From NCBI GenBank assembly GCA_900550735.1, contig URTD01000022.1, positions 1-16,051 of the forward strand: 16,051 nt of DNA. Direction: 5' to 3'. Positions 7,430 to 15,092 of the stretch are shown piece after piece. Positions within the stretch are counted from its first letter, which is position 1, and each line of letters opens with the position of its first letter. The translations under genes and the position numbers were made by a program. The notes below the pieces were generated by a model. It was not told the DNA's origin. It ran no database searches and saw only the letters and a list, made by a program, of their open reading frames with translations. Source of the DNA: an uncultured Collinsella sp. GTDB taxonomy: Bacteria > Actinomycetota > Coriobacteriia > Coriobacteriales > Coriobacteriaceae.

Positions 7430-8974
7430 GTGGCCGGAATCGGTTTTGAGCTCAAGCGCCTGTTTAGGCGCAAGGGCCTGTTTGCCACGATACGCGCCTA
7501 TGGCTACGCCGGCATTGTGTGCACGGGCCCCATGTTGCTGGGCGTGCTGCTCCAGGTGGGTATCTTGGTGCTGTGCGGTCTGTGGGGCGTAGGGCGCGCC
7601 AACCAGGATTTGCTGGTGTGCATGGTGACCTATACGCTGCTGGCCTCTCTTACGCTTACAAGCTTTTTCTCCATGCCGGTCACGCGCTTTTTGGCCGACA
7701 TGCTCTTTGCCGAGCGCGAAGAAGAGATTCTGCCCTCGTTTTGGGGCTCCAACGCCATCATGCTCGTTGCGGGCACGGTGCTCTACGGCGTCTTTTTGCT
7801 GTTCTCGGGCGCCACGCTGCTGCAGGGGCTGCTGTGCCTGTGGCTGTTCAACATTATGATCGTCAACTGGAACGGCATGAGCTATCTCACGGCCATCAAA
7901 GACTACCGCGGTATCCTGTGCAGCTTCGCGGCCGCCATTGGCGTGGCGTGCCTGTGCGCCCTGGCCGCGCTGGCACTAGGGCTGCCGCCGGTCGAGGGCC
8001 TGTTGGCATCAATCGCCCTGGGCTACGGCGTTATGCTGGCCTGGGACGTGGTGCTGCTGTACCGGTATTTTCCGCGGAGCGACCGCAGCCCCTGGCTCTT
8101 TTTGCAGTGGCTCGATCAGTTTATGCCGCTGGCGCTCACGGGCCTGTTTACCAATCTGGGACTCTTTGCGCACCTGGTGATCATTTGGGCCGGTCCCCTT
8201 GGCGTGCAGGTCAAGGGCTTGTTTTATGGCGCCCCCTACCACGATGTGCCGGTGCTCATCGCGTTTTTGACGATCCTTGTCACGACCGTCAACTTTGTGG
8301 TCTCGGTCGAGGTCAACTTTTATCCGCGCTACCGCGACTACTACAGCCTGTTCAACGACGGCGGCGTGGTGGGCGACATTGTGGTGGCCGAGGAGGAGAT
8401 GCTCTCCACGCTCAATAGCGAACTGCGCTTTTGCGCGCTCAAGCAGCTGTTTGTGACCGCTGCGGTCATTTCGCTCGAGACCACGGTGCTCTCGGCCCTG
8501 CCGCTGGGCTTTAACAGCCTTATGCACGGGTATTTTCGCACGCTGTGCGTGGGCTATGGCTTGTATGCCGTGGGCAATACGGTGATGCTTATCTTGCTGT
8601 ACTTTACCGACTACAAGGGAGCCGTGCTGGCTTCGGGCCTGTTTGCCGGTGTGGCCGGGCTGGCGACTGCCGTGTCGTTGCTTTTGTCGCAGCAGTTTTA
8701 CGGCTTTGGCTTTTTGTTGGGTGCGGCGGGGTTTTTTATCGTGGCGCTGCTGCGGCTCGATACCTATACCGCCAACTTGCCGTATCGTATCCTGAGCCAG
8801 CAGCCCATTGTGGCAACTGACAAGACGGGTCGCTTTACACAGCTGGGCCGCTTGCTCGACCATGCCGAACAGCGCTATGAGGAATGCCGACATAAGGGCG
8901 TGCCGCACGGCGCGTTTGAGCGCGCAGTAGTTCGCGTGTATCGCAAGCATTGGGGAGGTTCTGATGACCGATAG
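7430..8974 (+). CDS. pelG: PelG-type multi-pass membrane transport protein
   Basis: The 514-residue protein is hydrophobic almost throughout, with about twelve predicted membrane spans, in the MOP/Wzx-like exporter superfamily. The N-terminus AGIGFELKRLF...AYGYAGIV.TGP is the hallmark of PelG. In Pel systems it forms the inner-membrane complex with PelD and PelE, and PelF polymerises the chain through it. The C-terminal tail of about 60 residues is soluble and basic. The start is GTG 7430, 3 nt after the pelF stop, with AGAGGGGGAG (about 7412-7421) as ribosome site. It fits because the conserved motif begins at residue 2. The last 11 nt overlap the next gene, which implies translational coupling. 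Confidence 0.93.
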   Translation: MAGIGFELKRLFRRKGLFATIRAYGYAGIVCTGPMLLGVLLQVGILVLCGLWGVGRANQDLLVCMVTYTLLASLTLTSFFSMPVTRFLADMLFAEREEEILPSFWGSNAIMLVAGTVLYGVFLLFSGATLLQGLLCLWLFNIMIVNWNGMSYLTAIKDYRGILCSFAAAIGVACLCALAALALGLPPVEGLLASIALGYGVMLAWDVVLLYRYFPRSDRSPWLFLQWLDQFMPLALTGLFTNLGLFAHLVIIWAGPLGVQVKGLFYGAPYHDVPVLIAFLTILVTTVNFVVSVEVNFYPRYRDYYSLFNDGGVVGDIVVAEEEMLSTLNSELRFCALKQLFVTAAVISLETTVLSALPLGFNSLMHGYFRTLCVGYGLYAVGNTVMLILLYFTDYKGAVLASGLFAGVAGLATAVSLLLSQQFYGFGFLLGAAGFFIVALLRLDTYTANLPYRILSQQPIVATDKTGRFTQLGRLLDHAEQRYEECRHKGVPHGAFERAVVRVYRKHWGGSDDR

Positions 8975-10733
8975 GATGATGTCTCGCCGTCGCCTGTTTG
9001 AGGCGGCTGCCGGTGCGCTGTTGCTTTCGGGCTGCTCGGTGCAGGAAGACTCCTCGACTAAAAAGGTCAAAAAGCAGGACAAGATTAAAAAGGCCGAGGC
9101 CTCCGACCAGTCCAAGCACCTGCGCGACAAGGACGAGCTCTACGAGGTCTACGATGACTCGGGTATTGTGACCATGTACCTGACGGTCTCGCGCGGCAAC
9201 AGCTCCGAGAACACCGACCACAGCTGGGCCGAGATCAACACGTACTCGGTGTATGACTATGCCGACATGGGCGTGACGCGCTATCAGGTTATGGGCCTGC
9301 TGCAGCCGGGCGACGAAGACGGCCCGGTGGCCGGCGAGGTTGGCTATGGCGAGGAAGCGCCCAATGCCACCGTGCAGGTGCGCGGCCAGACATCGAGCAA
9401 TAACTCGCAAAAGAATTACAAGGTGGAGCTCAAAAAGGGCAAGGGTACCTGGCGCCAACAGCGCGCGATTGCGCTCAACAAGCACATGGGCGAGGGTATG
9501 CGTTTTCGCAACAAGATGGCCTACGACCTTATCCGTGGGATTCCCCAGATGATGGGCCTGCGCACGCAGTTTGTGCATCTGTGGGTGTGCGACCAGACCG
9601 AAAAGTCCAACGATATCTTTGAGGACTACGGCCTGTTTACGCAGGTGGAGCAGCTCAACAAGACGGCGCTTAAGGCGCACGGCTTGGATAAGAACGGGCA
9701 CCTGTACAAGGTGAACAGCTTCGATTTCCATCGCTACGAGGACACCATTAAGCTTGCCGACGATCCTGACTACAACCAGGCAAGCTTTGAGGGCATGCTC
9801 GAGATTAAGGGCGATACGGACCACACCAAGCTCATCGAGATGCTCGATGCGCTCAACGACGAATCGCAAAAGATCGACGACGTGCTCGACACCTACTTTG
9901 ATACCGAGAACCTGGTCTATTGGATGGCGTTTCAGATCCTTACGGGCAACTGCGATACGCAGAACCGTAACTGTTATCTGTACAGCCCGCTTAACTCCAA
10001 GGTCTGGTATATCCTGGATTGGGATAACGACGGCATGCTGCGTAAGCTGGAGCTTTCTCTTGCCGGGTTTTCGGACTACGCGAGCTGGGAGCGCGGCGTA
10101 AGCAACTACTGGGGCAACGTTCTGTTCAATCGTGCGCTGCGCAGCAAATCGTTCCGCAGCGATCTCGACCGCGCCGTCAAGGACCTGCGCTCGTATATGA
10201 CCGAGGCACGCCTGAGCAAGATGATCAAGCACTACCGCGAGGTTACTGAATCGCTAGTCTTTGCTTCGCCCGATATCGACCATCTGCCTGTCACTAAGGA
10301 CCAATACGAGCAGATCGCCGCGGCGATTCCCTCCGAGATCGAGGAGAACTACAAGAGCTTTCGCGAGAGTTTTAAAAAGCCCATGCCGTTCTACATCGGC
10401 GTGCCGCAGATCGATAACGGTAAGCTTCGTATTAATTGGGATGCGTCCTATGACTTTGAGGCGCGCGACATTCGCTACACCGTGGAGCTGGCGCGCGACT
10501 ATGCCATTGGCGATGTGGTCTTTAAGGCCGAGGACGTGCTGCTTCCCGAGGTGACCTGCGATGCGCCCGATACCGGCCAGTATTTTGTGCGCGTGCGTGC
10601 CACCAACTCCGACGGTTATAGGCAAGATGCGTTTGACTACTATGTGACTGACGACGGCAAGCACTACGGCATGAAGTGTTTTTACGTGCAAGACGGCGGT
10701 AAGGTCGTGGAGGACACGTATGAGGAGGGCTAG
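8964..10733 (+). CDS. CotH-kinase-family lipoprotein with Tat-like signal and C-terminal FN3-like domain
   Basis: This is a 589-residue exported protein. Residues 1-24 read as a twin-arginine-like lipoprotein signal: S7-RRRLF, a short hydrophobic stretch, and the lipobox LLSGC with C24. A Lys/Asp-rich linker (25-60) follows, then the CotH-type kinase domain: R140-GQTSS, K150-NYK, the NCDTQNRN stretch (329-336) with an LY pair, and the acidic LDWDND (351-356, D352 and D354). CotH proteins are atypical kinases that phosphorylate Ser of spore-coat proteins, but family members occur widely in non-spore-formers with unknown targets. Residues about 475-565 look like a fibronectin-III fold. The gene overlaps pelG by 11 nt, and GGGGAGG (8952-8958) supports ATG 8964. 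Context suggests action on the outer face, on Pel-associated protein or polymer. The target is not known. Confidence 0.85.
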   Translation: MTDRMMSRRRLFEAAAGALLLSGCSVQEDSSTKKVKKQDKIKKAEASDQSKHLRDKDELYEVYDDSGIVTMYLTVSRGNSSENTDHSWAEINTYSVYDYADMGVTRYQVMGLLQPGDEDGPVAGEVGYGEEAPNATVQVRGQTSSNNSQKNYKVELKKGKGTWRQQRAIALNKHMGEGMRFRNKMAYDLIRGIPQMMGLRTQFVHLWVCDQTEKSNDIFEDYGLFTQVEQLNKTALKAHGLDKNGHLYKVNSFDFHRYEDTIKLADDPDYNQASFEGMLEIKGDTDHTKLIEMLDALNDESQKIDDVLDTYFDTENLVYWMAFQILTGNCDTQNRNCYLYSPLNSKVWYILDWDNDGMLRKLELSLAGFSDYASWERGVSNYWGNVLFNRALRSKSFRSDLDRAVKDLRSYMTEARLSKMIKHYREVTESLVFASPDIDHLPVTKDQYEQIAAAIPSEIEENYKSFRESFKKPMPFYIGVPQIDNGKLRINWDASYDFEARDIRYTVELARDYAIGDVVFKAEDVLLPEVTCDAPDTGQYFVRVRATNSDGYRQDAFDYYVTDDGKHYGMKCFYVQDGGKVVEDTYEEG

Positions 10734-11511
10734 CGCGCTGCTTGAGCGCTTGGCGGCTCCGCCTGTACGTACCACGCAGGAGCGTTACCGCCACGAGCTC
10801 AAATATCTCATTAACGAGGGCGAGCACTCCGCGCTTGCCTGTCGCATGGCGCCGGTTTTTAAACTGGACAAGCATGCGCGGGCGGGTGGTTACACCATTC
10901 GCAGCCTGTATTTTGACGACTACTGCAACTCGGCCTACGAGGAAAAAGACGCCGGCATTCTCATGCGCAAAAAGTATCGCGTGCGCATCTATAACGGCAG
11001 CGACAAGGTGATTAAGCTTGAGCGCAAAAAGAAGTACGGCAGCTGGATCTACAAGGAGGACGCGCCGCTTACGCGCGGCGAGTTTGAGCAGATTTTGGCT
11101 GGCGACTACGGCTTTTTGCTGAGGAGCACCTATCCGCTCTGTCGCGAGTTCTACATCGAGTGCATCTGCAACATGATGCGCCCGCGGACCATCGTGGACT
11201 ACGAGCGCGAGCCGTGGGTGATGGATGAGGGCACCGTGCGCATTACGTTTGACATGAACGTGCGTGCCGCGGTGGGAAGCTTCGATATCTTTGACGCGAC
11301 GCTGCCCGCGTTGCCGGTCCTGGAGCCCGGCAAGCTGGTGATGGAGGTCAAGTTTACGGAGTTTTGTCCGCAGCTGGTGCGCGATATGGTGCCGCCGGGC
11401 GCGGCCGAACTCACGGCGGTCTCTAAGTACTGCCTGTGTTATGACAAGACCGCCTACCTGCGCGGATTTAATTACTGGGAATCGGATTTTGAGAACCGAG
11501 GGGATATTTAG
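10720..11511 (+). CDS. VTC-domain polyphosphate polymerase-like protein
   Basis: This 263-residue soluble protein matches the catalytic tunnel domain of the yeast vacuolar transporter chaperone (VTC4), which builds polyphosphate from ATP. The basic and acidic residues lining the tunnel are present in order: HELK28, R61-SLYFDD, R83-KKYRVR89, KLER102-KKK, RPRTIVDYERE, RITFDMN, and the metal-binding Glu in ME209-VKF. No SPX domain and no membrane segment are present. The following DUF4956 protein may supply the membrane part. ATG 10720 lies inside the end of the CotH gene (14-nt overlap), preceded by GTGGAGGA (about 10706-10713), so translation is probably coupled. Neighbouring CotH, VTC and DUF4956 genes are a known bacterial grouping. 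Whether the product makes polyphosphate, or uses a nucleotide otherwise, cannot be decided from sequence. Confidence 0.88.
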   Translation: MRRASALLERLAAPPVRTTQERYRHELKYLINEGEHSALACRMAPVFKLDKHARAGGYTIRSLYFDDYCNSAYEEKDAGILMRKKYRVRIYNGSDKVIKLERKKKYGSWIYKEDAPLTRGEFEQILAGDYGFLLRSTYPLCREFYIECICNMMRPRTIVDYEREPWVMDEGTVRITFDMNVRAAVGSFDIFDATLPALPVLEPGKLVMEVKFTEFCPQLVRDMVPPGAAELTAVSKYCLCYDKTAYLRGFNYWESDFENRGDI

Positions 11512-11514
11512 ACC

Positions 11515-12180
11515 ATGAGCACCAGGGACTTTTTTAAGAACTCCGTCTTGGAGGCGTTTGGCCAGGTCGACCCTGCCAAGATTGGCCTGTCGCTGCTCGT
11601 GGCGCTCGCCATGGGCATCCTGATCTATTACGTGTACAAGCGCTTTTTTACCGGCGTGGTGTATTCGCGCAGCTTTGCCGTGACACTCGTGGGCATGTGC
11701 GTGCTTACCTGCATGGTCACGCTCGCGATCTCGACGAACGTGGTCATCTCGCTCGGTATGGTCGGTGCTCTGTCTATCGTCCGCTACCGTACAGCGGTCA
11801 AGGACCCGCTCGACCTGCTGTATCTGTTTTGGGCCATTACCACGGGCATTACGGCCGGTGCCGGCATGTATGCGCTCGTGGGGCTCACCGCGGTGGTGAT
11901 CGTGGCGATGATCGCCGGCTTTGCGAGCCACCAGGACAAGTCGCGCGTGTACATGATGGTCATCAACTACACGGGCCAGACCACCGGCGACGATATCGTG
12001 CGTGCATTTGGGCGCACCAAGTTTACGGTGAAGTCCAAGACCATGCGCGGTGACAAGGTCGAGATGGCCGTGGAGGTGTTCTCGGACGGTGTGGATATGC
12101 CGTATGCCGACGCCATTCGCGCGCTCGACGGCGTGGAGGACCTGACGTTGATCCAATACAACGGCGAGTACCACGGGTAA
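11515..12180 (+). CDS. DUF4956 integral membrane protein
   Basis: This 221-residue protein has four to five membrane segments between residues about 22 and 140. The conserved motif ISLGMVGALSIVRYRTAVKD sits about residues 78-97, and DLLYLFWAITTGITAGAG follows it. The last 80 residues (from about 145) form a soluble alpha/beta domain. The GALSIVRxRTxxKD motif is typical of DUF4956 and recalls the MgtC membrane domain. Function is unknown. Because it almost always travels with VTC-domain proteins, it is a candidate for the membrane channel or partner of the polyphosphate enzyme. It starts 3 nt after the VTC stop, with a weak GAGGGGAT site, and is the last gene of the operon: a strong hairpin follows 6 nt after its stop. 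Confidence 0.85.
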   Translation: MSTRDFFKNSVLEAFGQVDPAKIGLSLLVALAMGILIYYVYKRFFTGVVYSRSFAVTLVGMCVLTCMVTLAISTNVVISLGMVGALSIVRYRTAVKDPLDLLYLFWAITTGITAGAGMYALVGLTAVVIVAMIAGFASHQDKSRVYMMVINYTGQTTGDDIVRAFGRTKFTVKSKTMRGDKVEMAVEVFSDGVDMPYADAIRALDGVEDLTLIQYNGEYHG

Positions 12181-12186
12181 CTATGT

Positions 12187-12210
12187 TCCGGCGTTCTAAC
12201 GAACGCCGGA
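12187..12210 (+). terminator. perfect 10-bp hairpin after the pel operon, no U-tract
   Basis: TCCGGCGTTC (12187-12196) and GAACGCCGGA (12201-12210) are perfect reverse complements around a TAAC loop, starting 6 nt after the DUF4956 stop. The position is right for the operon end. However, the bases after the stem (CCGCTCGATG) contain no run of T, so it is not a textbook intrinsic terminator. It may instead be a 3'-end stabiliser or the first arm of the structured element that follows. Confidence 0.45.
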
Positions 12211-12224
12211 CCGCTCGATGCTGC

Positions 12225-12324
12225 GCGGGCATCTGCCGGTCGATCTGCCGCTCAAACCGTCGCTCGCGTACATATAGTACGCTTCGCTCCTCTTTCGCGG
12301 CACCTCGCCTCGGCAGCTGCCCGC
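12225..12324. repeat. nested inverted-repeat element in the intergenic gap
   Basis: GCGGGCATCTGCCG (12225-12238) and CGGCAGCTGCCCGC (12311-12324) are reverse complements apart from one central mismatch. Between them is a second palindrome, GCGTAC-atata-GTACGC (12266-12282). The stretch is GC-rich, has no Shine-Dalgarno-led gene, and can fold on either strand. It resembles a small structured or MITE-like intergenic repeat. Copy number cannot be judged from one window. Confidence 0.45.
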
Positions 12325-12357
12325 TCGCTGGCGTATGCTCGACCTGGGTGGGCCGAT

Positions 12358-12404
12358 TTGGTTCGCATGCCTTCTTCACGGGTATCATGGTGAAAGCGAT
12401 TTCA
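12358..12404 (+). promoter_or_regulatory. promoter and operator of the LacI-family gene
   Basis: TATCAT at 12383-12388 is a good -10, and TTGGTT at 12358-12363 is a possible -35, although the 19-bp spacing is long. Immediately downstream lies TGAAAGCGATTTCA (12391-12404), a near-palindrome centred on CG. It shares the consensus TGAAARCGWTTWCA with the two sites in front of scrA. A repressor bound there would block initiation, which points to autoregulation. The site also fits all but the first base of the CcpA cre consensus, so a general catabolite regulator is an alternative ligand. Confidence 0.6.
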
Positions 12405-12419
12405 ATGACAGGGGTGCTC

Positions 12420-13401
12420 GTGGTAAAGATGAAAGATGTGGCCGAGCTGGCCGGCGTTTCGAGCGCCGCGGTCTCGCGCTATCTCAACGGTGGATATATC
12501 TCGGCGGACAAGGCCGAGCGCATTAAGCAGGCGATTGAGCTGACCGGATACGTGCGATCCAGCCAGGCTCGCGCGCTGCGCACCGGCTCCACCAAGCTCA
12601 TCGGCGTTATCGTGCCTAAGATCAACTCGGAATCTGTGAGCCGCATTACCGCCGGTATTGGCCTAGGTGCTCGGTCGTCGTGGCTACCAGATGCTGCTTG
12701 CCAATACCGATAACGCGGCCGATCGCGAGCTCGAATACCTTGATTTATTCCAAAATCACCCGGTCGATGGCATTGTGCTGGTGGCAACCATGATCACCGA
12801 CGAGCACCGTCGCGCGATTGAGTCGTGCCGCGTGCCCATTGTGTTGATCGGCCAACATGTCGAGGGCGCGGCATGTGTCTATCACGACGATTACGAGGCT
12901 GCCTTTGAGCTCGGCCGTGCGCTTGCGGGTCGGGTGGATGGCAAGATCGCCTACATCGGAGTTACCGAAGAGGACCGCGCGGCTGGTTTCGACCGTCGTC
13001 GCGGCTTTGAGGCGGGGCTTCTTGCTGCGGGCGTGGTGCTTGATTCGAGCCTGATTCGCCAGGGATCCTTTACGCTTGACTCGGGCTATCGCGCTGCGCG
13101 CGAGCTGCTTGCCGATGCCCCCGATGTTTCGTTTATTGCGTGCGCGACCGACACTATGGCGGCCGGCGCCCTGCGCGCTCTTGACGAGGTGCGCGGCATG
13201 GGCGAGGGCGTGCGTCGCGTGAGCGGTTTTGGCGACAACGCATTTTTGCGCGCGCTGACGGGCGGTATTCCCACCGTGCATTACGGCTACCTGACCAGCG
13301 GCGTCGAGGCGACCAATATGTTGCTCAACACGCTCGATGGTGTGGAGGGGGAGAGCGGTCTAAAGACGCTCAAGCTCGGCCATCAGCTTATGAATGTCTA
13401 G
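12420..13401 (+). pseudogene. LacI-family sucrose-operon repressor, frameshifted
   Basis: The 5' part (GTG 12420, AGGGG at 12409-12413) encodes the LacI helix-turn-helix MKDVAELAGVSSAAVSRYLNGG and the hinge region up to the start of the sugar-binding domain (GVIVPKINSESVSRITAGIG). Reading then leaves frame near 12660-12667 and stops at 12713. The rest of the periplasmic-binding-protein-like domain (VLGRRGYQMLLANTDN onward, through DGIVLVAT, FGDNAFLRAL) continues without interruption in the next frame to 13401. One extra base in GGCCTAGGTG explains it: removing it restores a full-length regulator of about 326 residues. In LacI family members of sucrose loci (ScrR type), sugar or sugar-phosphate binding releases the operators. 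Here repression should be lost unless the shift is a sequencing error. Downstream scrA has two matching operators and the gene has one itself. The 3' half shows no decay, so the break is recent or artefactual. Confidence 0.85.
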
Positions 13402-13488
13402 GTTTTGGGCATGCCTGCCTTCCTCTGAGCCGACTGTTTTTGCCTTAAAACTACCATTCGCCGGCTAATTCCTACCGTTCATCCTGGT

Positions 13489-13504
13489 ATGAAAACGATT
13501 ACAG
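13489..13504 (+). promoter_or_regulatory. LacI/cre-like operator O1 upstream of scrA
   Basis: ATGAAAACGATTACAG is a near-palindrome centred on CG at 13496/13497. Its first 15 bases fit the published cre consensus WTGNAANCGNWNNCA without mismatch, so both the local ScrR-type repressor and a CcpA-like protein are possible binders. It lies about 80-95 nt before the scrA start. A possible weak -10 (TATGAA, 13508-13513) follows it. Confidence 0.7.
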
Positions 13505-13514
13505 ATATATGAAA

Positions 13515-13530
13515 CTGAAAACGTTTACAG
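13515..13530 (+). promoter_or_regulatory. LacI/cre-like operator O2 upstream of scrA
   Basis: CTGAAAACGTTTACAG is symmetrical except for one A/T position in each half (CTGWAAACGTTTWCAG). Its centre is 26 bp from that of O1, so two dimers could bind near one another, though not at an exact multiple of one helical turn. The scrA promoter must overlap or adjoin this pair, but no strong -35/-10 pair is evident. Confidence 0.72.
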
Positions 13531-13585
13531 TGTAAGTGTCAAAGATGGCCGGGTGCAGATGCGCCCGTTGGAGGAAAGGGAAGTC

Positions 13586-14986
13586 ATGGACTACCGCAAA
13601 TCAGCCCAAGAGGTGCTCGACAACATCGGTGGCGCCGGCAACGTTGTTTCGGCCGCACACTGCGCCACGCGTCTGCGTCTGGTGATTGCCGATAACGCCA
13701 AGGTCGACAAGGAGGCCCTTGAGAATATCGACGGCGCTAAGGGCGTCTTTGAGGCCCAGGGCCAGCTGCAGATTATTTTTGGCACCGGCACCGTCAACAA
13801 GGTCTACGAGGAGTTCATCGCGCTCAGTGGCGTCGAAGCTGCTACCAAGGCCGAGGTCAAGGAGGCCGCGGCGCAGCAGCAGAACATCTTTATGCGTGCC
13901 ATTAAGGTGCTCGGCGACGTCTTTGTCCCCATCATCCCCGCCATCGTGGCTTCGGGCCTGCTGCTGGGCATTATGAGCGCCCTCAACTTTATGGCCTCCA
14001 ACGGCTTTATCGCGCTCGACACCAATAACTTTATCTACAAGATCGCCGACCTGGTCTCGGGAACGTCCTTTGGCATTCTGCAGATCCTGATCGGTTACTC
14101 CGCCGCTAAGGCCTTTGGCGCCAACCCGTATCTGGGCGCCGCCGTCGGCGGTGCGTTTATCAACTCCTCGCTGCAGAGCGCCTATACGGTTGCCTCCGAG
14201 GGCGTGCAGACCATGGTCACTGTCATTCCCGGCGTCTACAGCTTTGAGTGGGTCGGTTATCAGGGCCACGTTATCCCCATCGTTATCGCCTGCGCCATTC
14301 TGGCCTTCCTCGAGAAGCGCCTGCACAAGATCGTTCCCGAGATGTTCGACCTCTTTGTGACCCCGCTCGTCTCGGTGTTCGTGACCGTGCTCGTGACGCT
14401 CGTTGCCGTCGGCCCCATCTTTGTCTGGGCCGAGAACGCCATCCTCGGTCTGATCCAGGCCCTGCTGACCCTGCCCTTCGGCATCGGTTCCTTTATCGTC
14501 GGCCTGTTCTATGCCCCCACGGTCGTTACCGGTATCCACCAGATGTACACCGCCATCGACCTGGGCCAGCTCGCCCAGTACGGTGTGACCTACTGGCTGC
14601 CCATCGCCAGCGCTGCCAACATCGCCCAGGGTGGCGCTGCGCTCGCCGTTGCCTTTAAGACCCGCGATGCCAAGATCAAGGGCCTGGCGCTTCCTTCGGC
14701 TCTGTCCGCCTTCATGGGCATTACCGAGCCTGCCATCTTCGGCGTGAATCTGCGCTTCTTTAAGCCCTTCATCGCCGGCTGCATCGGCGGCGGTTGCGGT
14801 GCCCTGGTCTGCGCGCTCACCTCGCTTGCCGCTTCCGGCACCGGCGTTACCGGCATCTTCGGTATCCTGCTGTGCCTGGCCCAGCCCGTGCAGTACGCGA
14901 TCATGTTTGCGGTCGCCGCGCTGGTTTCCTTTGCCGTCTCGTTTGTTCTGTACAAGGACGAGCCCAAGGCTTCCGAGCAGGCCTAA
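13586..14986 (+). CDS. scrA: PTS EIIBC transporter, sucrose type
   Basis: The 466-residue permease imports and phosphorylates a disaccharide, most likely sucrose to sucrose-6-phosphate. Residues 1-85 are the EIIB domain, with the phosphorylated C26 in HCATRLRL and the GVFEAQGQLQIIFG strand. Residues about 105-460 are the EIIC membrane domain of the glucose/sucrose superfamily, with about ten spans and the conserved GITEPAIFGVNLRF loop. There is no EIIA domain, so a separate glucose-type EIIA must donate the phosphate. ATG 13586 is chosen because GGAGG-AAAGGGA (13570-13581) precedes it and MDYRKSAQEVL is the usual EIIB start; the frame extends upstream to 13553 without support. Sucrose is preferred over trehalose or beta-glucosides because the next gene is a GH32 hydrolase. 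Codons are strongly C/T-ending, as in highly expressed genes. Confidence 0.9.
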   Translation: MDYRKSAQEVLDNIGGAGNVVSAAHCATRLRLVIADNAKVDKEALENIDGAKGVFEAQGQLQIIFGTGTVNKVYEEFIALSGVEAATKAEVKEAAAQQQNIFMRAIKVLGDVFVPIIPAIVASGLLLGIMSALNFMASNGFIALDTNNFIYKIADLVSGTSFGILQILIGYSAAKAFGANPYLGAAVGGAFINSSLQSAYTVASEGVQTMVTVIPGVYSFEWVGYQGHVIPIVIACAILAFLEKRLHKIVPEMFDLFVTPLVSVFVTVLVTLVAVGPIFVWAENAILGLIQALLTLPFGIGSFIVGLFYAPTVVTGIHQMYTAIDLGQLAQYGVTYWLPIASAANIAQGGAALAVAFKTRDAKIKGLALPSALSAFMGITEPAIFGVNLRFFKPFIAGCIGGGCGALVCALTSLAASGTGVTGIFGILLCLAQPVQYAIMFAVAALVSFAVSFVLYKDEPKASEQA

Positions 14987-15005
14987 GAGCTTTTGATTGA
15001 GGGGT

Positions 15006-15034
15006 GCCCGCGGGTTGTATGCTCGCGGGCGTTT
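15006..15034 (+). terminator. hairpin between scrA and scrB, possible partial terminator
   Basis: GCCCGCGGG (15006-15014) pairs with CTCGCGGGC (15022-15030), nine pairs including one G-U, around a 7-nt loop, then GTTT. The U-tract is short, so it may reduce rather than stop transcription into scrB, giving more transporter than hydrolase, or protect the scrA 3' end. Confidence 0.55.
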
Positions 15035-15092
15035 CCTGTATCTGGTGCCGTTCTCTGGCGCCTTGTTACTTTCGATCCGTTAGGACTTTGAT

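Noticed and set aside
8835..10232. A 465-codon minus-strand open frame opposite the CotH-like gene
   Set aside because: It has the same shadow pattern and no ribosome site. The + strand gene has signal peptide, lipobox and kinase motifs.
12183..12419. Reading the LacI gene from an ATG at 12183, adding about 79 residues
   Set aside because: The added part is Arg/Cys/Ser-rich, spans the hairpins, promoter and operator, and lacks a ribosome site. GTG 12420 with AGGGG upstream gives the normal LacI N-terminus.
13601..14539. Minus-strand open frame of 312 codons opposite scrA
   Set aside because: It is Gly/Asp/His-rich without motifs, and scrA on the + strand is certain.
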